64,000 nt of DNA from Kitasatospora acidiphila (GTDB lineage Bacteria > Actinomycetota > Actinomycetes > Streptomycetales > Streptomycetaceae), in NCBI RefSeq assembly GCF_006636205.1, contig NZ_VIGB01000003.1:8186501-8250500 (forward strand), written 5' to 3'. The notes below the pieces were generated by a model, which was given only the letters and a program-made list of their open reading frames with translations, was not told the origin of the DNA and did not search any database. How positions within the stretch are numbered: position 1 is the first letter of the stretch; every line of letters starts with the position of its first letter. Positions 9,584-17,097 of the stretch are shown piece by piece. Made by a program: the position numbers and the translations under genes.

Positions 9584-9619
9584 AGCGGTCCTGCAGCGGT
9601 CCTGAAGCGGTCCTGAAGC
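9565..9619. repeat. Five tandem copies of an 11-bp unit at the end of the KAS II gene
   Basis: The unit GGTCCTGAAGC repeats five times; the third copy has CAG for AAG. The array begins in the last codons of the ketosynthase and runs past its stop codon. Since 11 is not a multiple of three, changes in copy number can move the stop by a few residues. Confidence 0.93.
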
Positions 9620-10026
9620 GGGACCTGAAATGGCGGCGGGCCGACGGTGAGCACGGGTGTCGATGGCGCTTGGCTCAGGCGCTTTGCCTCGCGACGGGCA
9701 ATTCTCTCGAACGGTGTCCGCTGGGGTCCGCGGCCGTTCTGACCTGCGGCGGAGTGAGCGGTCAACGAGCCTCCGAACTCGGTTGGACGGGGGTGAATGA
9801 GACCAGAACCGAGACCATGACGGCGAGCTGGCCGAGATCCTGCTGCAGACAGACCAGTGCCACCGTGATCTGCGACGACATGGACTCGGCCTTCTCGGGC
9901 GACAACGCCGGCGGGGGCCGATCACTCGGGCTGAGCGTCGCAGGGTCAGCTTCGCGAAATGCGGATGCGGGTACGCGGGTCGGTTCCCCATACTTGCCGG
10001 GACCGAAGAGGGTGGGGGTGGAAGCG
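9620..10026. other. Gene-free stretch holding the first attachment-module remnant
   Basis: Bases 9699-9816 match 16713-16830 closely, including CGAACGGTGTCCGC, CCGTTCTGACCTGC and GGACGGGGGTGAATGAGACC. They end in the direct repeat GAGACCAGAACCGAGACC. The tRNA-Ser 3' half that precedes this arm in the other modules is missing. No gene is evident. The last bases hold the ribosome site of the next gene. Confidence 0.75.
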
Positions 10027-10488
10027 ATGAAGCTGGCCGAAGCGCTGACGCAGCGCGCGGACGCGACGCGACGGGTGGAACAGCTGCGGGCGCGGATTGT
10101 CGGGAGCGCGCGGTACCAGGAGGGTGAGGTCCCGCCGGAGGACGCGGCGCGGCTGCTGGTTGAGTCCGGCGAGGTGCTGGACAGCCTGGAGTCGCTGATC
10201 CGCCGGATCAACCGGACCAACGCCACGGTGGAGATGCGCGGTGGTGGCTCGCTCACCGATGCGCTGGCCCGCCGGGACGTGCTGCGGCTGCGGCACGCGG
10301 TCGTGACCGCGGCAGCGGACGCCGCCGCCGGACGGGGCGGCGGGCGGCAGCTGCGGTCCGAGCTGAAGATGCTCTCCGCCCTGCCGGTCGCCGAGCTTCG
10401 CGCGCAGGCGGATCTGCTTGCGCGTGAGATCCGCGAGGTCGACGTCGAGATCCAGCGCACCAACTGGGAGGCGGACCTTCTGGACTGA
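10027..10488 (+). CDS. DIP1984-family protein
   Basis: This 153-residue protein is largely helical and charged: MKLAEALTQRAD at the start, a central LIRRINRTNATV segment and a closing REIREVDVEIQRTNWEADLLD. That arrangement matches the small DIP1984 (septicolysin-like) family, whose biochemical role is unknown. No signal or membrane segment is present. ATG 10027 follows a purine-rich stretch. It sits in the first small island beside an attachment-module remnant, so it was probably acquired with it. Confidence 0.75.
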   Translation: MKLAEALTQRADATRRVEQLRARIVGSARYQEGEVPPEDAARLLVESGEVLDSLESLIRRINRTNATVEMRGGGSLTDALARRDVLRLRHAVVTAAADAAAGRGGGRQLRSELKMLSALPVAELRAQADLLAREIREVDVEIQRTNWEADLLD

Positions 10489-10855
10489 CCGACCGGAGGA
10501 TGTGGAGCAGGTAGTCGTCACGGAGGCGTGCGCACACCGCGGGTCGGCGGTCAATCCGACCCCTTTCTTGGCGCGCGGAGAGCAGCGCGGGGTTCGACTC
10601 CCCGAATGACAGTGCAGCTCTGCACGGCGTACAGGTAACGGTGCACACCGAACAGCACACCACCACGCGCAGATCCGCAACGACGAGGGCGGGAACGGGG
10701 CATCCACATCAACCACGAACCGACGGCAGCCGAGGAAACCCCATGCCGAGGAGCTTCTCGCATGGCCTGGCGGAACCGGCGGGATGGTGCGATCATCCAC
10801 CGATCGTTCCCGGGTCACGACGACGGCCGAACCCGGGCCGAACAGGGGGTTGGAC
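10489..10855. other. Intergenic stretch without a supported gene
   Basis: Only short open frames without family resemblance are visible. A T-arm-like sequence (CGGGGTTCGACTCCCCG, near 10583-10600) is isolated and lacks the rest of a tRNA. Confidence 0.5.
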
Positions 10856-11317
10856 GTGCCCAGCACCGAACTGAGCCACAGCTATGACATCGCGGCGACG
10901 CCGGCCGCCGTGCTTGCCCATCTGGCGGAGCCCGCGAACTACATCGGGCTCTCTCCGCTGCTCGTGGAGGTGCGGGACGTTCGGTGCGAGGGCGGGGTCA
11001 CGCACTACGTGGCCGTCGAGCGCTTCCGGTTCCTCGGACTGGTCCGCCACGACAACGTCATCCAGGTCAGCCTGCGCACCGAGGACGCCCGGCTGCCGGA
11101 TGAGGCGACGGTCAGCGGCGAGGTGGTCAGTCCTGGCGGCGTGCGGATGGACTACCTCTTCGCCGTCACGACCCGGGCCGACGGCGGCTCCCTGGTGGTC
11201 GACCGACTGCGGCTGCACGCGCCGTTCGGCCTGCTTCACTATGCGGCTGGGAAGGCCGGAGCAGTGCAAGCCGAGCGCGGCCGAGTACTGGCCCGGCGGC
11301 TGGGCGGTGGCAACTGA
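10856..11317 (+). CDS. SRPBCC-fold (START/polyketide cyclase-like) protein
   Basis: GTG 10856 gives 153 residues starting MPSTELSHSYDIAATPAAVLAHLAEPANY. This is the typical opening of the SRPBCC family, with a first strand and then the AAVLAHLAEP helix. The alternating strands and the long C-terminal helix (LLHYAAGKAGAVQAERGRVLARRL) complete the helix-grip fold. Such proteins bind hydrophobic ligands or act as cyclases. No biosynthetic neighbours suggest a ligand. Confidence 0.8.
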   Translation: MPSTELSHSYDIAATPAAVLAHLAEPANYIGLSPLLVEVRDVRCEGGVTHYVAVERFRFLGLVRHDNVIQVSLRTEDARLPDEATVSGEVVSPGGVRMDYLFAVTTRADGGSLVVDRLRLHAPFGLLHYAAGKAGAVQAERGRVLARRLGGGN

Positions 11318-11474
11318 GGCGGGCGGGCCTACGGGCATCGCCGAGCGAGTGGGTGGTCTCATCCGGTAGGTGGCCCAGGGCGTCGAGGAGGACGGCCCGA
11401 TGGCCGACCATACGGCCGGCTGAGACTGTGGTTGAGACTACGAGCGACGAAGGCCCCGACCGCTCACTTGAGTT

Positions 11475-12756
11475 CTAGTGGCCGTTGCAACACCCCAGTT
11501 CAGGGGATGCGATGGACTTCGAGATCCGCAACGACCGGAAGCCTCAGGGACGGAAGAAGCTAGCTGAGGAGCGGGCGGCATACTTCCAGCTCATGCAGCA
11601 AGGCATGAGCAATCCGCAGGCGTGCCGGATCCTTGGGATCAACCGGCGGACCGGCCAGCGCTGGCGGAACGGACGCATTGCGTCCGGCAAGGACAAAGCG
11701 GCACCACCGATTCGCGCGGTGGTGCCGCCTTCCCTGTCGTCCCGGTACCTGTGCGAGGCCGACCGGATCCACATCGCCGACCGGCTGCGCGAGAAGGCAA
11801 GCATCCGGGCGATCGCCGCCGAACTCGGCCGCAGCCCGTCGACGGTCAGCCGGGAGATCCGCCGCAACCGGCATCCCGTCAACGGACAGTACCGCCCATT
11901 CGCGGCCCAGGCCCGCGCCGACGACCGTCGGCCACGCCCGAAGCCCGGCAAGATCGCCCAGAACCCCGAGCTGCGGGACGCCGTCCAGGCCGGCCTGAAC
12001 GAACGGTGGAGCCCGGAGCAGATCTGCCACGCTCTGCGCAGACAGTTCCCCGACCGGCCGGAGATGCACGTGGTCCACGAGACGATCTACCAGGCCCTCT
12101 ACGTCCAGGGCCGCGGGGAACTGCGACGCGAACTCGCCGGTGCCCTGCGGACCGGACGCGCCCGTCGCAAGCCCCACCGCCAGGCCAACTGCCGTCAGCC
12201 GCGCTTCGCCGATCCGATGGTCATGATCAGCGAGCGCCCCGCCGAGGCCGAAGACCGGGCGGTGCCCGGCCACTGGGAGGGCGACCTGATCATCGGCAAG
12301 GACGGCGCCTCCGCCATCGGCACCCTCGTCGAGCGCGCCACCCGCTACGTGATGCTCCTGCACCTGCCCTACGGCCGTACCGCCGAGCACGTGCGCGACG
12401 CCCTGGTGGAAACCGTTCAGAGCCTTCCCGCCCACCTGACGCGGTCACTGACCTGGACCAGGGCGCCGAGATGGCCGCCCACAAGAGCTTCACCATCGCC
12501 ACCGACATCCCGGTCTACTTCTGCGACCCCGCCAGCCCCTGGCAGCGCGGCTCCAACGAGAACACCAACGGCCTGCTGCGGCAGTACTTCCCCAAGCGCA
12601 CCGACCTGGCCGTCCACGGCCCAGAACACCTCGCGGCGGTCGCCGCCCAACTCAACGGCCGACCACGCAAAACGCTCGACTGGGAAACCCCAGCCGAGCG
12701 CCTGCATAAACTGCTCGCGGCCTGACCAACCGACCACGTGTTGCAACGACCCCTAG
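11475..12756 (+). mobile_element. IS30-family insertion sequence
   Basis: Imperfect terminal inverted repeats of about 20 bp bound the element. The left end at 11475 reads CTAGTGGCCGTTGCAACAC; the right end at 12756, reversed, reads CTAGGGGTCGTTGCAACAC. They enclose one IS30-type transposase. The element sits near the symmetry axis of an 18-bp terminator stem, whose halves remain at 11447-11464 and 12767-12784. IS30 elements are known to favour palindromic targets. Confidence 0.88.
11512..12725 (+). pseudogene. IS30 transposase with one frameshift
   Basis: ATG 11512 opens an N-terminal helix-turn-helix (QACRILGINRRTGQRWRNG), followed by the IS30 signature RAIAAELGRSPSTVSREIRRN and the catalytic-core start HWEGDLIIGKDGASAIGTLVER with the first Asp. 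At about 12455 the frame changes. The remainder (DQGAEMAAHKSF, then DPASPWQRGSNENTNGLLRQ with the last catalytic Glu) reads in another frame to a stop at 12725. One extra G after ACCTGG would restore a protein of about 405 residues. As read, it cannot make a full transposase. Confidence 0.88.
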
Positions 12757-12888
12757 AAACTGCCTCAGCGGTCGGGGCCTTCGTCTGCCCAGCTAGGCAA
12801 AGGCGGAGGATACGAGATTCAAAAAGTCTCGCCACATCACCTGGATCCCAGTGGACGGGTATGAATGAGACCAGAACTGAGACCATCG

Positions 12889-13013
12889 GCCTCCGGCCGA
12901 TCCAGCAAAACCGCGCTCGTTGAGCTCCGCCTCGTCGTGCCGGGGTCGATTGCCCTCCGCCTCGCATTGGGGCCTTCCAGCCACGCGGCCTCCCGGCAGG
13001 GGCTCCTGCGACC
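12889..13013. repeat. Conserved non-coding element, copy 1
   Basis: CATCGGCCTCCGGCCGATCC (itself a dyad) begins a stretch of about 125 bp that continues with short matches to CTTCCAGCC, CGCGCGG and GGGGCTCC. It resembles 17962-18096 in order and spacing. It follows directly on the attachment module. The function is unknown; a fold-back structure belonging to a mobile element is likely. Confidence 0.55.
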
Positions 13014-13040
13014 CACAGCTGGTCTCGATTTAGTGTTGGT

Positions 13041-13136
13041 CTATCCCTGCACCACACGTATCGTGAGGGCAGTGCCGTCCGGCCGGAAGGAGGTCGCGCC
13101 CCAGTGGTCGATGTCGTCCGGCGTGGGCCAGTCCAT
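13041..13136 (-). CDS. 31-residue fragment of unknown protein
   Basis: The reverse strand reads MDWPTPDDIDHWGATSFRPD and ends VVQG. The composition looks like real coding sequence, and the frame stays open upstream for about 15 residues (ADGRQAANLRR). It looks like the end of a larger gene that has been lost, or a small protein. I recognise no family. Other parts of 12757-13278 show no gene. Confidence 0.3.
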   Translation of the reverse strand: MDWPTPDDIDHWGATSFRPDGTALTIRVVQG

Positions 13137-13278
13137 GCGGCGGAGATTGGCGGCCTGCCGACCATCGGCCACTGACAGGATCTAGCAACTCGCATTTTTA
13201 CGCCTGCTGCCGGGATTTCGGCCCACCGGGCGCAGAGTTGGCGTCAAGCGCAACCAACTACCCACTCTCATCGAGCAG

Positions 13279-14085
13279 GTGATGGTTCACATGACGTTGC
13301 ACCCGACCGGCCGGACCTGGGACACGCCCAGGCCGGACGACACCCGCCGCCTCTGCCTGGCAGCGGACATCGAGCAGTACAGCCGCTTCGACACCCCGGA
13401 CCAGTGGGCCGCACAGGCCCGACTCGCCCGGGCGATGCGGGCGGCAGCCGAACGCAGCGGGCTGGACCACGGCAGGTGGTCCACCCAGCCGCAGGGCGAC
13501 CTGGAGTTCGCGGTTCTCCCGCCCGGCACCCCCGAGCAGTTGGTCCTTGGCGAGTTCGTCACGCACCTGGCGGCCGGGCTCGGCGGTTACAACGCAACCC
13601 GCCGGCCTGCCGGGCGGATGCGGCTTCGGCTGGCGATCGACACCGGCGTGGCAGCCACGGCCGCCTTGGGTTTCTCCGGCCCTGCCCCGATCGCGGTGGC
13701 CCGCTACCTGAACGCTCCCGAGGTGAAGCAGGCGCTGGCGACCGCCGGGTCAGCGAGCCTGGTCGTGGTGGTCTCCGACCGGCTGTACCAGGACGTGGTG
13801 CGCTCGCGGGTCCACGGACTCGATCCGGAGCAGTACCACCGCATCCACGTGCGGCAGAAGGAGTTCGCCGGGTACGGCTGGGTCCGGTTGCCGGGTGTGG
13901 ATCCGCAGGACGAGCGGGAGCCCTGGCCGGGTGCGCCGGAGGGCGGACCGCGGCACCCGGCGCGAGCCGCGGAGCGGGAGCAGCCGAGCTTCGTGCAGCA
14001 CGGCGTCCACGGCACCGGCATCCAGGCCGGCGTGATCCACGGGTCCATCGTCTACAGGGCTGTTCCCGGCGAGGCAGGTCGATGA
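13279..14085 (+). CDS. Class III nucleotidyl cyclase-like protein, first gene of a five-gene operon
   Basis: The 268-residue product begins (after ATGs at 13282 and 13291) with a domain like class III adenylate/guanylate cyclases. CLAADIEQYSRF places the first metal Asp, and QGDLEFAVLPPG places the second in the usual hairpin. RLRLAIDTGVAATAALGFSGPAP and a conserved end, VVSDRLYQDVVR to GYGWVRLPG, follow. Actinomycete homologues of this type exist, but whether they make a cyclic nucleotide is uncertain. After a Pro/Arg linker, the tail (HGVHGTGIQAGVIHGSIVY) is a Gly/His-rich strand motif. Four coupled genes follow. I infer a signalling or conflict role. Confidence 0.65.
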   Translation: MMVHMTLHPTGRTWDTPRPDDTRRLCLAADIEQYSRFDTPDQWAAQARLARAMRAAAERSGLDHGRWSTQPQGDLEFAVLPPGTPEQLVLGEFVTHLAAGLGGYNATRRPAGRMRLRLAIDTGVAATAALGFSGPAPIAVARYLNAPEVKQALATAGSASLVVVVSDRLYQDVVRSRVHGLDPEQYHRIHVRQKEFAGYGWVRLPGVDPQDEREPWPGAPEGGPRHPARAAEREQPSFVQHGVHGTGIQAGVIHGSIVYRAVPGEAGR

Positions 14086-14378
14086 GCGACGACCCGGCCG
14101 CCGGAGACTGCACCGCCTGCGGGAAAGCGGCGGGCGGCAACCGCCAGCAGGACACCCGGGGCCTCTCTGTCCAGGGCCATACCGGCGACGTGCACTACTA
14201 CGCCGCCGCCTGCGACCACCACTCCACCGCGGGCGTGCGGCGGCGCACGGCCGCCTTCTCGCCGGTCCCGTACGAGGCGCTGCGTGAGGAGTTGCACCGG
14301 ATCACCCGGGCCTGCTCGCGCCTCGTGGACGACCTGCGTGACGACACCGACTATTCGGAAGGTTCACCATGGGACTGA
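14082..14378 (+). CDS. Small protein with CxxC and a Gly-rich strand motif
   Basis: This 98-residue protein overlaps the cyclase-like gene by ATGA. It has an N-terminal CTACG pair, then GLSVQGHTGDVHYYA, which resembles the tail of the preceding protein, then an amphipathic helix (YEALREELHRITRACSRLVDDLRDD). The shared motif suggests that the two products contact each other. I recognise no named family. Confidence 0.6.
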   Translation: MSDDPAAGDCTACGKAAGGNRQQDTRGLSVQGHTGDVHYYAAACDHHSTAGVRRRTAAFSPVPYEALREELHRITRACSRLVDDLRDDTDYSEGSPWD

Positions 14379-15115
14379 TCCCCCACAGCCGGGTGTTCGA
14401 CGTGCTGGAGCAGCGGTTCCGGCCCGCCGAACTGCCCTTCCCGGTCACCACGGCCGACGGCCTGGCCCGGCTCTCCGCGCTGGCGGCCCGGCGGGCGCTG
14501 TACGGCAGGTCGGCGGACCCGCGGCTCCGCGAGGAGATCTGGCGCGAGGCCGTCCGTGCGGCGCAGCGCGACATTGGCACGGCCGGACCTGACCGGCTGC
14601 TGGCGCTGTGGCTGGCGCTGCCCGCGATGCGGCGCACCCTCCACCGGATCGCGCTCCGGTGGAGTGCCGACCGGCGAGAGCTTGAATCCGAGGCGCTGCT
14701 AGCCCTGTTGGCAGCACTCGCGAACGTGGACCCGCAGGCACAGGAGGTCGGCCGCGCCCTGCTGCGCCCCGCCATCAACCGGGTCTGGGCGTTCGCCCAG
14801 GCCAGCATCCGGGAGCGGCCGGTGGCGGACATCGCGGCGCTTGCCGCCGCGCACCTCGCCGTGGAGGCGCCCGCAGAGTCGCCGGTCAGCGACTGGCAGG
14901 ACGGCTGGGAGCTGTGCGTGTCGCCGCCTGCCCGGCCTGACGGCCTGTCGGCGACGGTGCGGTTCAGCGTCGCACCCGAGCGGCTGGAGAGCTTCCGGCT
15001 GGGCGAGCTGGCAGGCCACCTGGGCCTCGGAGAGATCGTGCACCGGGCGCGGCGCCCGAGCGAGGGCAGCCGGATCGGAATGCTGTCGCTGCATCCGGTT
15101 GGAGGTCGGCGATGA
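14369..15115 (+). CDS. Helical sigma-like protein of an integrative-element type
   Basis: The 248-residue product starts MGLIPHSRVFDVLEQRF and is mainly helical. The part LPAMRRTLHRIALRWSADRRELESEALLALLAAL resembles sigma-70 region 2-like proteins that often precede a small excisionase-type helix-turn-helix gene in actinomycete mobile elements. No clear region 4 is seen, and the C-terminal third is a strand-rich stretch. It overlaps both neighbours. A regulatory DNA- or polymerase-binding role is inference. Confidence 0.5.
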   Translation: MGLIPHSRVFDVLEQRFRPAELPFPVTTADGLARLSALAARRALYGRSADPRLREEIWREAVRAAQRDIGTAGPDRLLALWLALPAMRRTLHRIALRWSADRRELESEALLALLAALANVDPQAQEVGRALLRPAINRVWAFAQASIRERPVADIAALAAAHLAVEAPAESPVSDWQDGWELCVSPPARPDGLSATVRFSVAPERLESFRLGELAGHLGLGEIVHRARRPSEGSRIGMLSLHPVGGRR

Positions 15116-15420
15116 CCCCGCGCTCCGGCACCTGGCTGTCGTTCGGCGAGGCGTTCGACCTGCCGCTGGCCGTCGACCTGCGCACCGCCGCCCGCGCGCT
15201 CGGGCTCTGCCCCGCCACCGCCTACAAGCTCATACACCAGGGCGGTTTCCCCTGCCTGGTCCTGCGCCTCGGGTGGCAGTACCGGATCCCCACCGCCAGC
15301 CTGCTTCGGGCGCTCGGGATCGAGGAGCGCCCCGTCTACCCGGCTGATCTGCGAGCCGGCGCTGACTTCGTGGAACAGCGCAATTGTGCAACGGAGTTCG
15401 AAACGGAGGACTACGCATGA
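15112..15420 (+). CDS. Excisionase/MerR-like helix-turn-helix protein
   Basis: This 102-residue protein centres on DLRTAARALGLCPATAYKLIHQGGFPCLVLRLGWQYRIPTASLLRALG. That is the HTH_17 (excisionase/MerR winged helix) pattern, with a recognition helix and a basic wing. It overlaps the gene before by ATGA and the gene after by ATGA. It could regulate the operon or be a leftover recombination directionality factor. Confidence 0.75.
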   Translation: MTPRSGTWLSFGEAFDLPLAVDLRTAARALGLCPATAYKLIHQGGFPCLVLRLGWQYRIPTASLLRALGIEERPVYPADLRAGADFVEQRNCATEFETEDYA

Positions 15421-16532
15421 ACATCATGACCGTTGCTGACCCGGAGCCCAAGGGGGCGCCGGTGACGACTTGCTTCGTCATCGCGCCCATCGGCAACGAG
15501 CACGCCCCGGACGGGAGCCCGGAGCTCCTGGCGTTCGAGGAGAACCTGGAGATCTACGAGAAGGTGATCCTGCCCGCCTGCGCCAGGCACGGTATCGTCC
15601 CGGTCCGGGCGGACGGGATCGCCGACTCGGGCGAGATTACTGAGCAGATCTGCCGTCACGTGCTGCAGGACGACATCGTGATCGCCGACGTCACCGGCGG
15701 CAATGCCAACGTCGCGTATGAGCTCGGGATCCGGCATTTGACCGGCAAACCCATCATCCACATCGGCGAGCACGGGCAGTTGCCGTTCGACCTCTCGCAG
15801 ATCCGGACGATCATGTTCAACCGCAGTCGGAGCGGGTTGGTCAAGGCGAGGCGGGACCTGGAGGGCGCACTGGATGGTGCCCTGCACAACGGGTTCGAGC
15901 CGCTGACCCCGGCCCGGATCCTGTTCGGGCTGCCAGCGGTGGCGCCGCTTCCGGCTGTGGTCGAGGCGGAACCGGACGACCCGGATGCCCCCGGGCTGTT
16001 CGACCGGTTCGCCCGGGTGGAGGAGCAGATGGAGGCGATGACCGAGACCTCTGAGGCGATCGCCGGGTTCATGACGGTGATCGGCGAAGCCGCCGTGCAG
16101 GTCGGACCCGTAATGGAGCGGGCCTCCCAGCCCGGGGCGCCGATGAGCGCATGGCTGCCAGCGATGACCGAGCTGGGGAAGGCGATGGCTGAGCCGGCCT
16201 CCGGTCTCCGGGAGGCGTGCACCCGTTTCGCCGGGCAGATGGTGGAGATGGACGCGGCAGCCCAAACGGCGTTCGACGTCATCGCGGCGATGCCGCCCGA
16301 GCAGCGAACCGGTTCGCCGACCGGGTTCCTGGAGCAGATGATCAGCATCGCCGAGTCCACCCACGAGGTGGTCGGCGTGCTCGGCGAGGTCGAGGTCTGC
16401 ATGCGATGGGTGGCGAAGATGAGCCGGGAGCTGCGAGCGCCCGGTCGGGACATCTCGGCCGCAGCCAAGCAGGTGAGTGCCGCGATGACCCGGATCGCCG
16501 ACTGGGAGCGCCGGGCCCGCGCGCTGATCTGA
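15417..16532 (+). CDS. TIR-like / nucleoside deoxyribosyltransferase-like protein with helical C-terminal part
   Basis: ATG 15417 has GGAGG nine bases upstream and overlaps the gene before. Residues 15-140 carry CFVIAPIGNEHAPDG, then ARHGIVPVRADGIADSGEIT and VIADVTGGNANVAYELGIRH. That is the signature of the TIR-like/NDT-like effector domain found in several bacterial defence operons, with the ELG Glu as the likely active-site residue for breaking an N-glycosidic bond (for example in NAD). Residues 190-371 are Ala/Met-rich helices that could oligomerise or sense. As last gene of a coupled operon headed by a cyclase-like protein, it is the likely effector. Confidence 0.7.
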   Translation: MNIMTVADPEPKGAPVTTCFVIAPIGNEHAPDGSPELLAFEENLEIYEKVILPACARHGIVPVRADGIADSGEITEQICRHVLQDDIVIADVTGGNANVAYELGIRHLTGKPIIHIGEHGQLPFDLSQIRTIMFNRSRSGLVKARRDLEGALDGALHNGFEPLTPARILFGLPAVAPLPAVVEAEPDDPDAPGLFDRFARVEEQMEAMTETSEAIAGFMTVIGEAAVQVGPVMERASQPGAPMSAWLPAMTELGKAMAEPASGLREACTRFAGQMVEMDAAAQTAFDVIAAMPPEQRTGSPTGFLEQMISIAESTHEVVGVLGEVEVCMRWVAKMSRELRAPGRDISAAAKQVSAAMTRIADWERRARALI

Positions 16533-16620
16533 CCGTGCGGCGGGTGGCGCCGCGTGCTCCACCATGGCCCAGCGGCTGAACCGGGTGTACACGGTCTCGG
16601 CGGGTACGGCCACCGAAAGC

Positions 16621-16660
16621 GCAGAAGGCCCGGACCACCGGTGCGGTCCGGGCCTTCTGC
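16621..16660. terminator. Hairpin terminator ending the cyclase operon
   Basis: A 16-bp perfect stem (16621-16636 with 16645-16660) with an 8-base loop lies 89 bases after the operon stop and directly before the tRNA-Ser remnant. In the original order it probably served the reverse-strand tRNA. Confidence 0.85.
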
Positions 16661-16661
16661 C

Positions 16662-16830
16662 GGCGGAGGATACGAGATTCGACTCGTGAGGGGTTGCCCC
16701 CAACACGCTTTCCAATTCTCACGAACGGTGTCCGCCGGGGTTCACACCCGTTCTGACCTGCAGCGGAGCGAACTGCTGGATGGCGGCTGAACCTGGCTGG
16801 ACGGGGGTGAATGAGACCAGAACTGAGACC
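16662..16830. other. Attachment-like module: tRNA-Ser 3' half plus arm repeats
   Basis: Read on the reverse strand, 16662-16715 is the 3' half of a serine tRNA: anticodon loop TTGGAAA (GGA), stem GCGTG, long variable arm, T arm, and acceptor ATCCTCC. One base is missing from the T loop and there is no 5' half. To the right, 16713-16830 matches the arm at 9699-9816 and ends with GAGACCAGAACTGAGACC. This is the expected structure of a left-behind attachment site. Confidence 0.75.
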
Positions 16831-17097
16831 TGAAGCCAGAGTCGCCTGTTGCTCTCGGGTGGTCGCGGGCGGATGCATGAGCCGGCGCCTCTGTCGATCA
16901 CCCTTGGGTGGGACAGCTCTTTCAGCCGATCCACTCCGAGCCGAGCTGTCCGCGCCCCACGTCGAAAGAGGTGGCCGAGGGCGAAACATCGATTCTCCGC
17001 CTTACTGGATGGTCTGGAAGCAGAGGATCCCGTTCTGACGGCCCATTTCGTCGCCCATGATGGCTGCCAGCACCGGTCGACGAAGGGTGAGTTCGGC

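Larger units (their letters stand above)
11421..12884. other. Attachment-like module (tRNA-Ser 3' remnant with arm repeats) split by IS30
   Basis: Left arm direct repeats (TGAGACTGTGGTTGAGACT) lie at 11421-11439. Next comes the left half of a terminator stem (11447-11464), interrupted by the insertion sequence, and the matching right half (12767-12784). A short tRNA-Ser 3' end remnant follows at 12802-12820 and diverges early in the T arm. The right arm repeat GAGACCAGAACTGAGACC ends near 12884. The same order is kept in the modules near 16.7, 25.7 and 31.4 kb. I infer a decayed integration site. Confidence 0.7.

Noticed and set aside
10583..10607. T-arm-like sequence CGGGGTTCGACTCCCCG resembling the end of a tRNA
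   Set aside because: No anticodon arm, variable arm or 5' half can be folded around it, and no CCA or terminator follows. A G/C stem around TTCGACT is easy to get by chance in this composition.
13279..16532. Naming the operon a Pycsar or CBASS system outright
   Set aside because: The cyclase-like domain is inferred from a few motifs, no cyclic-nucleotide sensor domain is visible, and the sigma-like and HTH genes are not part of those systems as described.
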